Notes: generated by a model from the letters alone, not told the origin. A stretch of DNA of 64,000 nt from Micromonospora cabrerizensis (GCF_022230955.1 NZ_JAKKFI010000046.1:99054-163053); one strand, 5' to 3'. Positions 52,541 through 61,996 are shown, counted from the stretch's first letter. A program made the numbers and translations.

Positions 52541-53440
52541 TCACGACGCAGCTCGGAGGGTATCGAGCCGGCGCAGGTCGTCGTCGGACAGGCTCAGGTC
52601 GGCTGCGGCGACGTTGGAACGCAGGTGGCGGACGCTGGTGGTCCCCGGGATCGGGATGACCGGCACGCCGTGTACCTGCTGCCGGTGGTGCACCCAGGCC
52701 AGTGCGACCTGCCCGCTCGTAGTGTCGTGTCCACTGGCGATCTCGCCCAGTGCGGCGCGTAGGCCGCTCGCTGTTTGCTCGTCGGCTGTGCTCGGAGGCT
52801 GGTGGAGGAGTCCATGACCGTTTGGGGAGTGGGCCACGACGACCACTCCGAGGTCGGCCACGGTGGGCAGCAGCTCATGCTCGATGTCGCGCTGCACCAG
52901 TGACCACTGCTCCTGGAGCGCCGCGATCGGGTGAACGGCGTGTGCGCGGCGTAGGTCGTCCGCCGTCACGTTGGACAGGCCAAGGGCGCGAACCTTCCCC
53001 TGGTCGACCAGCTCGGCCATGGCTTCGACGGTTTCCTCGATCGGAACCCTGTCACTGCGATGGTGCAGATAGTAGAGGTCGATCACGTCGACACCGAGCC
53101 GTCGCAGGCTCGCCTCGCTCGCCTGCCGCACGTACGACCGGTCAGCCCGTACATCGAAGCCGCCGGCCAGCTCACCTCGCCATACCAACCCGAACTTGCT
53201 GGCCAGCAGCACCTCATCACGGCGCCCTCGGATTGCCCGGCCGACCAGCTCTTCATTCTGGTAGGCATCTGCGGTGTCCACCATCGTGACGCCCGCATCG
53301 AGGGCGGCGTGGACCACCGCCACCGGGTCACGGTCGGTGCCGTCGGCGGTTCCATCGCGCAACCTCATCGCGCCGAATCCCTGACGGCCGAAAGTATCGC
53401 GACCCATGGATAGACGCGTTCCCATCTCGGCACCTGGCAT
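52541..53440 (-). CDS. Aldo/keto reductase
   Basis: A 299-residue TIM-barrel NADPH reductase. Catalytic residues are Asp55 and Tyr60 in VDTADAYQNEE, Lys82 in LLASKFG, and His126 in YYLHHRSD. NADPH contacts sit in GLSNVTADDLRRA and PIPGTTSVRHLRSN. ATG 53440 is chosen because a MerR-type promoter places the transcription start at about this base, giving a leaderless mRNA; ATG 53425 is an alternative. Aldo/keto reductases under MerR/SoxR-type control respond to redox-active or electrophilic compounds. No MerR gene lies nearby. Confidence 0.92.
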   Translation of the reverse strand: MPGAEMGTRLSMGRDTFGRQGFGAMRLRDGTADGTDRDPVAVVHAALDAGVTMVDTADAYQNEELVGRAIRGRRDEVLLASKFGLVWRGELAGGFDVRADRSYVRQASEASLRRLGVDVIDLYYLHHRSDRVPIEETVEAMAELVDQGKVRALGLSNVTADDLRRAHAVHPIAALQEQWSLVQRDIEHELLPTVADLGVVVVAHSPNGHGLLHQPPSTADEQTASGLRAALGEIASGHDTTSGQVALAWVHHRQQVHGVPVIPIPGTTSVRHLRSNVAAADLSLSDDDLRRLDTLRAAS

Positions 53441-53455
53441 GACCCACACCCTAAA

Positions 53456-53475
53456 ACCTCAACCGCAATTGAGGT
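53456..53475 (-). promoter_or_regulatory. MerR/SoxR-type operator within a 19-bp-spaced promoter
   Basis: ACCTCAACCGCAATTGAGGT has perfect 7-bp arms and a 6-bp centre. On the minus strand TGGACC and TAGGGT flank the centre with a 19-bp spacer, the overlong spacing typical of MerR-activated promoters. The start site would fall about 7 bp past TAGGGT, at or next to ATG 53440. Confidence 0.75.
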
Positions 53476-53640
53476 CCAGTCCATTAGCGGTGCCCGGTCC
53501 CCGCCAGCTCGACCAAGGAACCAGAAAGCGGCGCCGGTGATGATCGGCGCCTCGCGCCTTTCGTGGAACCTGTACGTAGAGTAATGCCGCAGTGTTCATC
53601 GTCAGATGAGTCGATAGCCGAGAGGGCGTGGGAGGTTCGG

Positions 53641-54684
53641 ATGCTCGTTGCTGTCGTCGTACACCCGACCAGGCCGCAGGCCGCCGAGACGGCGGACATG
53701 GTGTCGCGGATCTGCGCCGAGCACGGCGCGGCGTCGCAGGCCCTGAATGTCTGGCAGGACGAGCAGAGCCCCGTCGACGTGCTGGCCGGCATGGCGCAGC
53801 GACCGCAGCTCGTCGTCACGATCGGCGGCGACGGCACTCTTCTGCGCGGATTGGCCGTCGCCGTCGAGGCCGACGCACCCGTTCTCGGTGTGAAGGCCGG
53901 CCGGGTCGGTTTCCTCACTCCGTTCGCCGCGGCGGACCTGCCGAAGGTGCTCGGCGCCGCCCTGACCGGCCGCGCACCCATCCAGGAGCGCATGCTGCTC
54001 ACCCTGCGGGCGTCGCGACCGCTGCAGGTCCCACCGGAGCTTCAGACCCTGCTGCGCTACGGCCGCGGCCCTGATCCCGTCCCGCCCCTACCCCGGCCGG
54101 GCGCGCCTGACCAGGTGGGTTGGGGAGTCCCGTTGGGCCTGAGCGCCCTCAACGACGTCGTGTTCGAAAAACTCGGCCGAGACCGGCAGACCAGCGTGGC
54201 CGTGTACCTGTCCGGGCGGCTGTTCGCCACCTACTCCGCCGACGGCGTCATGGTCGCCTCACCGACCGGCTCCACCGCGTACTCTTTCGCCGCAGGCGGA
54301 CCGGTCCTCTCGCCGCGGCTCAACGCCCTCGTATTCACGCCGGTCGCCCCGCACATGGCGTTCAACCGCAGCATGGTCACCGCCCCGGACGAACCCGTGG
54401 GTGTACAGGTGCTCCCGCGATCGGGTCAGGTCACCGTCGTCGTCGACGGGCGCGTACACGGCATTCTCGACCCCGGCGACTGGGTCTCCGTCTACCCCGC
54501 CCGACGCCGCGCGAAGCTCATCGTCGCCGACGTCGACGACTTCTTCGGCCGCCTCCGGGACCAGTTCTCGCTGGCCGACGCGCCTGCCGCCCGCGCCGAC
54601 ACCGACAGCCAACCCCCGCTGCTGGTCTACCGGCCGGATCTACCGGTGCCAGAGGATCTGCAACACCTGCACCTACCGAGATAG
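53641..54684 (+). CDS. nadK: NAD kinase
   Basis: A 347-residue ATP-dependent NAD kinase that makes NADP. The signature GGDGTLLRGLA lies at 62-72 and SPTGSTAYSFAAGGPV at about 205-220, with DGVMVASP before it and the DVDDFFGRLRDQF helix near the C-terminus. A 25-residue Pro/Gly-rich insert (about 145-170) sits between the N-domain and the GGVGLSALNDV-like strand. ATG 53641 has GGGAGG upstream; a longer frame covers only the 5' region. Housekeeping nadK genes usually neighbour recN in actinobacteria, which is not seen here, so this may be an additional copy. Confidence 0.9.
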   Translation: MLVAVVVHPTRPQAAETADMVSRICAEHGAASQALNVWQDEQSPVDVLAGMAQRPQLVVTIGGDGTLLRGLAVAVEADAPVLGVKAGRVGFLTPFAAADLPKVLGAALTGRAPIQERMLLTLRASRPLQVPPELQTLLRYGRGPDPVPPLPRPGAPDQVGWGVPLGLSALNDVVFEKLGRDRQTSVAVYLSGRLFATYSADGVMVASPTGSTAYSFAAGGPVLSPRLNALVFTPVAPHMAFNRSMVTAPDEPVGVQVLPRSGQVTVVVDGRVHGILDPGDWVSVYPARRRAKLIVADVDDFFGRLRDQFSLADAPAARADTDSQPPLLVYRPDLPVPEDLQHLHLPR

Positions 54685-55003
54685 AAAGACCGTGGGGCGC
54701 AGGATACGAAGGCTCCTAACGCACTAGTAGCGCTCCGGTGAGGCGGTGGTGGAACGCCGGGGCTACGGGCGAGCGGTTGCCGCAGCGCCGTCCACGTTGT
54801 CGCGCCGAACAGCGTTAGCGTGAGGACCACGATGATGATCATGGGCCGCCCAAGCGTCAAGGGAACTGGCACCTCTTGAACGTCCCGCCGACGGAGCGAG
54901 GGAGCCTGCTCCCGCAGGTGAACTTTGCGCAAACGACGGAATGCCGAGCGGATGTCCGGGGCACTACCCGCGCAGACACTGAAGACGACGTGCGAGGTGT
55001 GTG
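54685..55003. other. Intergenic region before the three-helix protein gene
   Basis: No convincing gene. A minus-strand frame (to 54932) contains a possible single transmembrane helix (MIIIVVLTLTLFGATTWTAL) but has no family match and a doubtful start. Confidence 0.4.
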
Positions 55004-55255
55004 ATGACCGAACCCTCAGCCAGTAGCGGTCTCGTCGACCCGGAGATCGCCCTGCAACGCCAGGTCGAGACGCTGAAACAACGATTCCCGGATGCTGACG
55101 AGAGCGAGATCTCCGTCCTCGTGCACGAAACGCACCAGCGCCTCAAGGACAGGGCAAGCATCGACTCACATCTGGTCGCCCTGACCGAGAAGCAGGTGAC
55201 GGAAGAACTGCACAGCGCCGGTGGAACCGTTCACATCCGTGGCGACAAGGCCTGA
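55004..55255 (+). CDS. Three-helix bundle dimerisation protein (DUF3562-like)
   Basis: An 83-residue small helical protein: VDPEIALQRQVETLKQRFPD, then ADESEISVLVHETHQRLKDR and ASIDSHLVALTEKQVTEELHSAG. It resembles the DUF3562 (PF12085) family, described as a three-helix dimerisation domain. ATG 55004 (or GTG 55001) has GCGAGGTG upstream. It precedes the NRPS gene by about 210 bp on the same strand, and its function is unknown. Confidence 0.75.
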   Translation: MTEPSASSGLVDPEIALQRQVETLKQRFPDADESEISVLVHETHQRLKDRASIDSHLVALTEKQVTEELHSAGGTVHIRGDKA

Positions 55256-55466
55256 GCACAGGCACGAGTGCGATCGGCGGGTGGCGTTTCGCAGGCCGTT
55301 CGACGTTCCCGCGAGGGGTCGCTGTGGTGGTGGACACGATGCCGCTGCTTGACCGTCGCTTACGGCCGGGTGCGACGTAGCGTTGAGGGCTGCCCAGGGC
55401 GATCCGCATGCCGCGCGCCTGGTTGACGCCGATCCGCAAGACGAAAATGGTGAACGCCGGGTGCCC

Positions 55467-58400
55467 GTGACGAGTGAACCCAAGATGGTCGCGCTACCGC
55501 CGTCAGCTGCCGCACCGACGATCCCGGCGGTGTTCCGATCCGCCTCGGCCCCTGCCCGCCGCACGCTGGTCGACATTCTCGACGACTCCGTGCGCGCGCA
55601 CGCCGACGCAGGTGCGCTCGACAGCGGTGCCACCATACTGACGTACCGCGACCTGGCCGATGAGGTCGAGGCCGTCCGAAGGTCGCTCTCCGAGCACAGC
55701 ATCGGTGTCGGCGACCGTGTGGGTGTCCGGATCTCCTCCGGTACAGCCGAGTTGTATTTGGCAATCCTCGGCGTTCTCGCGGCGGGCGCGGCCTACGTGC
55801 CGGTCGACGCGGACGACCCCGAGGAACGCGCCGAGCTCGTTTTCGCCGAGGCGGGGGTCGTTGCGGTCCTCGGTGACGGGTTGGCGGTGTCGCTACGTCG
55901 TACCCCCGCGGGTCGGACGGGTCGGCCCGGCCCGGACGACGACGCCTGGATCATCTTCACCTCCGGGTCGACGGGCACCCCGAAGGGGGTGGCGGTCAGC
56001 CACGGCGCGGCGGCGGCATTCGTGGACGCCGAGGCGGGGTTGTTCCTCGCCGACGAGGCGAGCGAGGCGATCGGCCCGCGGGATCGGGTCCTGGCCGGGC
56101 TGTCGGTGGCGTTCGACGCGTCCTGTGAGGAAATGTGGTTGGCGTGGCGGCACGGCGCATGTCTGGTGCCGGCCGCGCGGTCGCTGGTCCGCAGCGGTGT
56201 CGACCTCGGGCCGTGGTTGGCCGAGCAGCGCATCTCAGTGGTGTCGACGGTGCCGACGCTGGCTGCGCTGTGGCCCGTCGAGGCGTTGGAGGAGGTCCGG
56301 CTGCTGATCTTCGGTGGGGAGGCCTGCCCGCCGGAGCTCGCGCAGCGCTTGGCCGTCGAGGGTCGCGAGGTCTGGAACACGTACGGGCCGACCGAGGCGA
56401 CGGTGGTCGCGTGCGCCGCGCGGATGACCGGCGAGGGTCCGGTGCGCATCGGGCTACCGCTGGCCGGCTGGGATCTCGCCGTGGTCGACGGCTCCGGCGC
56501 GCCGGTGGCGATGGGTGAGACCGGCGAGCTGGTCATCGGCGGGGTGGGTCTCGCCCGCTACCTGGATCCGAGTAAGGACGCCGAGAAGTTCGCGGCGCTG
56601 CCCGCACTCGGCTGGCAACGGGCGTACCGCAGCGGTGACATCGTCCGGGCGGAGCCCGAAGGGCTCCTGTTCGTCGGGCGCGGTGACGAGCAGGTGAAAC
56701 TGGGCGGACGTCGGATCGAGTTGGGTGAGATCGACGCCGCGCTGCAGTCGCTGCCCGACATCGCCGGTGCCGCGGCGGCGGTGCAGCGCACCGCCGCGGG
56801 CAATCAGCTGTTGGTGGGGTACGTGGTTCCGCACGACGGCGTCACGTTCGATGCGGCGACGGCAGCGCTGCGCATTCGTGAGCAGCTACCGGCCGCGCTC
56901 GTGCCGCTGCTGGCGGTGGTGGATGCGCTGCCGACTCGGACGTCCGGCAAGGTGGATCGGGCCGCGCTGCCCTGGCCGCTGGCCACCCCGCAGGAGACCG
57001 CGGGTGAGCTGACCGCGACGGAGGAATGGCTCGCCGGCGGTTGGGCGGAGATCCTGGGCGTACGCCCCACCGAGGCGGACGCGGACTTCTTCGCCCACGG
57101 CGGCAGCAGCCTGAACGCGGCGCAACTGGTGGCATGGATTCGGCGCCGGCACCCGCGCGTCTCGGTGGCCGACATCTACCTCCACCCGAAAGTGTCGCGG
57201 CTCGCCGCCGTGCTCGACGCGCTCGACACCACGGCGGCGACACGCCTGGAGGTCCGGCCGACGCCGAGGCGCGCCGGGCTGTTCCAGGCGGCGATGATGG
57301 TGCCGATGCTGGCGCTGGTCGGGCTGCGCTGGCTGACCGTCCTGGCTGCCCTCGGCAACGTCTTCGCCCTGCTCACCCCGGCACCCTGGGCACCGGTCGT
57401 GTCCTGGTGGTGGGTGGCACTGGGCTGGCTTCTGCTGTTCAGCCCGCTCGGCCGGATCGCCCTGGCCGCCGGAGGAGCCCGACTGCTGCTGCGCGGGGTG
57501 CGCCCCGGCAGCTACCCGCGCGGTGGCGGCGTGCACCTGAGGCTGTGGGCCGCCGAACGCCTCGCCGAGTTGACCGGTGCCACCAGTGTCGCCGGAGCAT
57601 CATGGATGATCACCTACGCCCGGGCTCTCGGCGCGCAGATCGGGGCCGACGTCGACCTGCACGCCGCGCCGCCGGTGACCGGCCTGCTGAAGCTCGGCCG
57701 CGGCGCGGCGATCGAGCCGGAGGTCGATCTGTCCGGTTACTGGATCGACGGCGACGTCGTCCGCATCGGCAGAGTCCGCGTCGGTGCCGACGCCCGGGTC
57801 GGCTCCCGCAGCACCCTGATGCCGGGTGCTCGGGTCGGCAAGGGCGCCCGTGTCGCTGCGGGCTCGACGGTGGTCGGCGCCGTACCGGCCAACCAACACT
57901 GGGCCGGCTCACCCGCCGCAGCCGCAGTTGCCAAGGATTCGGACGGGTGGCCTGGGCAGCGTCCCCCTCGATCGCGGGCGGGCGCACGCCTCTGGCCGCT
58001 CGCGTACGGGTCGACCGCCCAGTTGCTGGGGCTGGTTCCGGTCGTGGCCGCCCTGCCGGCGCTCGCCCTGCTCGGCTGGACGCTCGCCACCCGACCAACG
58101 GTCGGCGCTGTGCTGGCCACCGTCGCGGTGGCGACCGTCGTCTACGTGGTGGGCTATGCGCTACTGGTGCTCGGGGCCGTCCGGGCACTCAGCATCGGCC
58201 TGCTCGCCGGGTACCACCCGGTGCAGGGGCGGGTGGCGTGGCAGGTCTGGACGACCGAGCGGCTGATGGGGATGGCCCGGGTGGGGCTGTTCCCGCTCTA
58301 CGCCAGCCTTTTCACACCGGTGTGGTTGCGGCTGCTGGGCGCCAAGGTGGGGCGCGGGGTGGAGGCATCCACTGTGCTCGCGCTGCCGGCGATGACCACG

Positions 58401-59378
58401 GTCGCCGACGGGGCCTTCCTGGCCGACGACACCATGGTCGCGACCTACGAGCTCAGTCACGGGTGGCTGCGCGTCGCTCCGGCCCGCATCGGTAAGCAGG
58501 CGTTCCTCGGCAACTCGGGAATGGCTGCGCCCGGACGTTCGGTGCCGAAGCGGGGCCTGGTCGGGGTGTTGTCGTCAGCCCCGTTCAAGGCGAAGAAGGG
58601 TTCCTCCTGGCTCGGCGCGCCGCCGATGCCGCTGCGCCGGACCGCGGAAGTCGCCGACACCAGCCGCACCTTCGACCCACCGGTCCGGCTGAGGTTGGCC
58701 CGCGCAGCGATCGAGCTGTGCCGGATCGTCCCGGTGATGTGCGCCGGCGCCCTGGCGATCGGCGTCCTGGCCGTACTCGCGCTCGTCTGGCAGGCCGCCG
58801 GGTGGTGGGCGGCCGCTCTCGCCGCCGGACCGGTGCTGCTGGGTGCGGCGGTCGTCGCCGCCGCCATCGCGACGGCCGCGAAGTGGCTGCTGGTCGGGCG
58901 CTTCCGGGTCGCCGAGCGCGCGCTGTGGACCTCCTTCGTGTGGCGCAACGAGCTCGCGGACACGTTCGTCGAGGTCCTCGCCGCGCCATGGCTGGTCCGT
59001 TTCGCGACCGGTACGCCGCTGCTGACCGCGTGGCTGCGCACGCTCGGTGCGAAGATCGGCCGGGGCGTCTGGCTGGAAACCTACTGGCTACCGGAGTACG
59101 ACCTGGTGCACCTCGGCGATGGCGCGACGGTGAACCGCGGTTGTGTGGTGCAGACCCACCTGTTCCATGATCGTGTGATGAGCATGGACCAGGTGACACT
59201 GGGCGCGGGAGCCGCGCTGGGCCCACACGGCATCATCCTGCCGGGCGCGAGCATCGGGGCGCGGACCACCGTCGGGCCCGGTTCACTGGTGACCCGCGGC
59301 GACGCCGTGCCGTGTGACAGCCGGTGGTTGGGCAATCCGATCACCACCTGGTCGGCGCCAGCGGCACGGTCGGCATGA
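55467..59378 (+). CDS. Pls/PosA-family non-ribosomal peptide synthetase
   Basis: A 1303-residue multidomain membrane NRPS. An adenylation domain spans about 20-515 (A3 IIFTSGSTGTPKGV at 161-174, A5 NTYGPTEATVV, A8 GRGDEQVKLGGRRIELGEID, A10 Lys495 in SGKVDRAAL). A carrier domain covers about 520-595, with Ser548 in GGSSLNAAQL. The C-terminal half alternates hydrophobic helices (about 605-680, 850-905, 1085-1140) with left-handed beta-helix hexapeptide repeats (about 720-800, 950-1050, 1180-1280). Pls-type proteins link amino acids iteratively without condensation domains. GTG 55467 is the chosen start; longer frames lead into the promoter. It overlaps the M1 gene by 4 nt. Confidence 0.92.
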   Translation: MTSEPKMVALPPSAAAPTIPAVFRSASAPARRTLVDILDDSVRAHADAGALDSGATILTYRDLADEVEAVRRSLSEHSIGVGDRVGVRISSGTAELYLAILGVLAAGAAYVPVDADDPEERAELVFAEAGVVAVLGDGLAVSLRRTPAGRTGRPGPDDDAWIIFTSGSTGTPKGVAVSHGAAAAFVDAEAGLFLADEASEAIGPRDRVLAGLSVAFDASCEEMWLAWRHGACLVPAARSLVRSGVDLGPWLAEQRISVVSTVPTLAALWPVEALEEVRLLIFGGEACPPELAQRLAVEGREVWNTYGPTEATVVACAARMTGEGPVRIGLPLAGWDLAVVDGSGAPVAMGETGELVIGGVGLARYLDPSKDAEKFAALPALGWQRAYRSGDIVRAEPEGLLFVGRGDEQVKLGGRRIELGEIDAALQSLPDIAGAAAAVQRTAAGNQLLVGYVVPHDGVTFDAATAALRIREQLPAALVPLLAVVDALPTRTSGKVDRAALPWPLATPQETAGELTATEEWLAGGWAEILGVRPTEADADFFAHGGSSLNAAQLVAWIRRRHPRVSVADIYLHPKVSRLAAVLDALDTTAATRLEVRPTPRRAGLFQAAMMVPMLALVGLRWLTVLAALGNVFALLTPAPWAPVVSWWWVALGWLLLFSPLGRIALAAGGARLLLRGVRPGSYPRGGGVHLRLWAAERLAELTGATSVAGASWMITYARALGAQIGADVDLHAAPPVTGLLKLGRGAAIEPEVDLSGYWIDGDVVRIGRVRVGADARVGSRSTLMPGARVGKGARVAAGSTVVGAVPANQHWAGSPAAAAVAKDSDGWPGQRPPRSRAGARLWPLAYGSTAQLLGLVPVVAALPALALLGWTLATRPTVGAVLATVAVATVVYVVGYALLVLGAVRALSIGLLAGYHPVQGRVAWQVWTTERLMGMARVGLFPLYASLFTPVWLRLLGAKVGRGVEASTVLALPAMTTVADGAFLADDTMVATYELSHGWLRVAPARIGKQAFLGNSGMAAPGRSVPKRGLVGVLSSAPFKAKKGSSWLGAPPMPLRRTAEVADTSRTFDPPVRLRLARAAIELCRIVPVMCAGALAIGVLAVLALVWQAAGWWAAALAAGPVLLGAAVVAAAIATAAKWLLVGRFRVAERALWTSFVWRNELADTFVEVLAAPWLVRFATGTPLLTAWLRTLGAKIGRGVWLETYWLPEYDLVHLGDGATVNRGCVVQTHLFHDRVMSMDQVTLGAGAALGPHGIILPGASIGARTTVGPGSLVTRGDAVPCDSRWLGNPITTWSAPAARSA

Positions 59379-60718
59379 ATCGGAAGGCGGCGTCGGCGTC
59401 GGCCGGCGCAACGCCCGGCGCCAGTCGCTCCGGCGACTCCTACCTGCCCGAGCACGGCAACGGCGGCTACCGGGTGCGGCACTACGACCTCGACCTCGAC
59501 TACCGGGTCGTGTCGAACCGGCTCGCTGGCCGGGCGGACATCACTTCTGTGGCTTCGCAGTCACTCTCTCGGTTCACTCTCGATCTCGGTCGGCTGCGCG
59601 TTCAGGACGTCCGAGTGGACGGGCGCCCGGCGAAGTACCTGCACCGGCCGGACAAGCTGCAGATCAAACCGGAGCGGCCGATCCGCGCCGGGGACACCTT
59701 CCGGGTGGAGATCCGGTACGCGGGAAAGCCGATGCCCATCTCCGGGCGGTGGGGCGAGCTCGGGTGGGAGGAACTCACCGACGGGGTGCTCGTGGCCAGC
59801 CAGCCGAACGGGTCGCCGTCGTGGTTCCCGTGCGATGACCAACCCGGTGCCAAGGCCACCTTCCGGGTGGCAGTCACAACCCCCTCCCCGTACACCGTCC
59901 TGGTGACCGGCGATCCCGTACTCCGTCAGCGGGGTGCGGGCAGCACGACCTGGGTGTACGAGCGCCGCGAGCCCACCTCGCCGTACCTGATGAGCGTGCA
60001 GATCGGACGCTACGAGATGGTTGATCTGGCTGTCGGTGAGGTGGCGCAGCGCGCGGCGGTCCCGCCCGCGCTGCGCCGGAACGCCGCTCACGACTTCGGC
60101 CGGCATGGCCAGATCATGTCGGCGCTACAGCGACTCTTCGGGCCGTACCCCTTCCGGGAGTACGTCGTCGTGGTCGCCGACGACGACCTCGATGATCCGG
60201 TCGAAGCGCAGGGCATGGCGGTCTTCGGGCGGAACCACGTCGACGGGCGGCGCACGCACGAGCGACTGATCGTGCACGAACTGGCCCACCAGTGGTTCGG
60301 CAACAGCCTCACGGTGGCGGACTGGCGGCACATCTGGCTCAACGAGGGCTTCGCCACCTACGCCGAGTGGCTGTGGTCCGGCGTCTGCGGCGACCTGCCA
60401 ACAGACGCCCTGGCCGCGCAGTGGTACTCGTGGGTCGCGGCTCGCCCGCGCCACGTCGTCGTCGCAGATCCCGGCGTCGACCGGATGTTCGACCCGCTGG
60501 TCTACAAGCGTGGCGCGCTGACGGTGCACGCCCTGCGGAAGAGGATCGGCGACGAGTCGTTCTTCACGCTCCTGCGGGCCTGGGTTGCCGAGCACCCACA
60601 CGCGACGGTGACGACCGAGCAGTTCCGTCTGCATGCCCAGCGCTTCGCCCGGGAGCCCTTGGACGGCCTATTCGCCGCCTGGCTCGACAGCCCGACGCTG
60701 CCTCCACCACCTCGCTGA
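59375..60718 (+). CDS. M1-family zinc metallopeptidase
   Basis: A 447-residue gluzincin peptidase. The zinc site is His301-Glu302-x2-His305 (HELAHQWFG), with Glu324 18 residues later in WLNEGFATYAE. The aminopeptidase GxMEN element is replaced by EAQGMAVFG at about 285, so the N-terminal amine-binding site differs from classical enzymes. An N-terminal beta-saddle domain (about 20-210) and a short C-terminal helix region complete it. It lacks the large C-terminal domain of PepN. The start ATG 59375 overlaps the NRPS stop, so it is tightly linked; it may release, trim or degrade the NRPS product. Confidence 0.92.
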   Translation: MNRKAASASAGATPGASRSGDSYLPEHGNGGYRVRHYDLDLDYRVVSNRLAGRADITSVASQSLSRFTLDLGRLRVQDVRVDGRPAKYLHRPDKLQIKPERPIRAGDTFRVEIRYAGKPMPISGRWGELGWEELTDGVLVASQPNGSPSWFPCDDQPGAKATFRVAVTTPSPYTVLVTGDPVLRQRGAGSTTWVYERREPTSPYLMSVQIGRYEMVDLAVGEVAQRAAVPPALRRNAAHDFGRHGQIMSALQRLFGPYPFREYVVVVADDDLDDPVEAQGMAVFGRNHVDGRRTHERLIVHELAHQWFGNSLTVADWRHIWLNEGFATYAEWLWSGVCGDLPTDALAAQWYSWVAARPRHVVVADPGVDRMFDPLVYKRGALTVHALRKRIGDESFFTLLRAWVAEHPHATVTTEQFRLHAQRFAREPLDGLFAAWLDSPTLPPPPR

Positions 60719-60992
60719 CCAACCCGGACGCGACCGCTTCCCGAAACCGAGTGCCGGTCCCGGCACCTCGAATCGACAGTCATCGACCGCCCTGCGGTGA
60801 CCCGCCGCTGCGACTGGGCGAGCTCACCGTCGAGCACCGCGCCGACCGGGACTGCGGCCCGGATCGCCCGGGTGATGTCTACTGGCGACGCCGGATATCG
60901 GAATCGCCGGAAGAGCGTTGCCCGCTGCCAACGCCGGTTCACCGTCACTCCCCAAGCGCCCGCTCTACACCCGGGTACCAGGCCCGCGGGCG
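60719..60992. other. Intergenic region without a gene
   Basis: Frames on both strands look like shadows. No regulatory element stood out. Confidence 0.4.
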
Positions 60993-61342
60993 TGGCTGAC
61001 CACGTTCAACTCGACACCGTCGCGCACGCCCATGTGCTGCAACGACTGCGGACCGGTGCGCAACCCGACAACCTCCTCAGCCGCTACCAGGTGCACGGCC
61101 CGCAGATCCACATCGGAGTCGATGGAGGCGAATCCGTACAGATGCGCACCGCCGACGGCGGCGAACAGCAGCGGACGGGCAGGGCGCAGACTACCTCGGC
61201 GGCCCACGGCGGCCAGAATGAGAGAACGCCCGCGTGGGCGCCACGTACACACCACGCCGGTCGTAGTCGGAGGCCAGGTCATGGAGTCCGTACGCCCGCG
61301 ACCCGACCACAACGGCGAGAACCGCATGCCGCTCGACAAGCT
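60993..61342 (-). pseudogene. Internally deleted copy of the RlaP-type gene pair
   Basis: This segment matches the tandem nucleotidyltransferase pair at 7.5-9.0 kb closely at the DNA level. The first part (60993 to about 61212) corresponds to 8074-8293, the start of the first gene; the rest (to 61342) corresponds to about 8858-8975, the start of the second gene. About 565 bp between them are missing. On the minus strand VGGAHLYGFASIDSDVDLRA still reads as the catalytic core, but the frames are broken. It is a duplicated and decayed copy. Its other side abuts a TetR gene. Confidence 0.85.
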
Positions 61343-61346
61343 GCCG

Positions 61347-61988
61347 TCAGGTGTTGTTCACCCTGTCCAGGGCTAGCGCCATCGATGCCTGGGCTTGCTC
61401 GAGTGTGTCGCCGGCACCAACCGCAAGGTCCCGCAGGTACCCGCAGAACTCGTCGTCAAGTGGGCGGGCTGACGTGAGGAAGCCGGCAAGTTCGAGGCTG
61501 ACCAGCCCGTGGAGCTGGCACCACGTGTGTTGGGTGATGGACCAGGGGTCGGCGGGACGGAACCGGCCCGTCTGGATGCATCGGGTGACGGCATCCCGGG
61601 CTACGCGCAGCGTGTAGAGACCGAGTTGTCGGTCTTCTTCTGACAACTGGAACCCTGCGATGCTTGAACCGCCGAACATCACGGCGTACAGGTGAGGCGC
61701 CAAGTGCGCGGATCGCCGGTACGCGATTGCCAACTGGAAGCTGTCAGCGACGGGATCGTCGCTGGCCTTCACCGTCGCCAACCGGTCGGCCAGCCGGGAA
61801 AAGCCTTCCCGGATGACGGCCCTCACCAGGCCGGGCATGCCGTCAAAGTACGTGTAGATGGCCATCGTGGACGTGCCTGTCTCGCGTGCCAGTGCCCGCG
61901 CGGACAGCGACCGGGGTCCCTGCTCGGTCAGCAGCCGAGCAGCGACTTCGACGAGTTCCTGCCGCTGATCAGTACTCGCTCTTGACAC
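61347..61988 (-). CDS. TetR/AcrR family regulator
   Basis: A 213-residue TetR-family repressor of the TetR_C_33 type. The HTH is at about 27-47 (LSARALARETGTSTMAIYTYF), and the ligand domain includes SAHLAPHLYAVMFGGS and QLHGLVSLELAGFL, close in style to the TetR at 45.4 kb. ATG 61988 gives a compact promoter with a 32-bp operator between it and the divergent SGNH gene. It probably represses both itself and that hydrolase. The ligand is unknown. Confidence 0.93.
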   Translation of the reverse strand: MSRASTDQRQELVEVAARLLTEQGPRSLSARALARETGTSTMAIYTYFDGMPGLVRAVIREGFSRLADRLATVKASDDPVADSFQLAIAYRRSAHLAPHLYAVMFGGSSIAGFQLSEEDRQLGLYTLRVARDAVTRCIQTGRFRPADPWSITQHTWCQLHGLVSLELAGFLTSARPLDDEFCGYLRDLAVGAGDTLEQAQASMALALDRVNNT

Positions 61989-61996
61989 GAGTTCAT

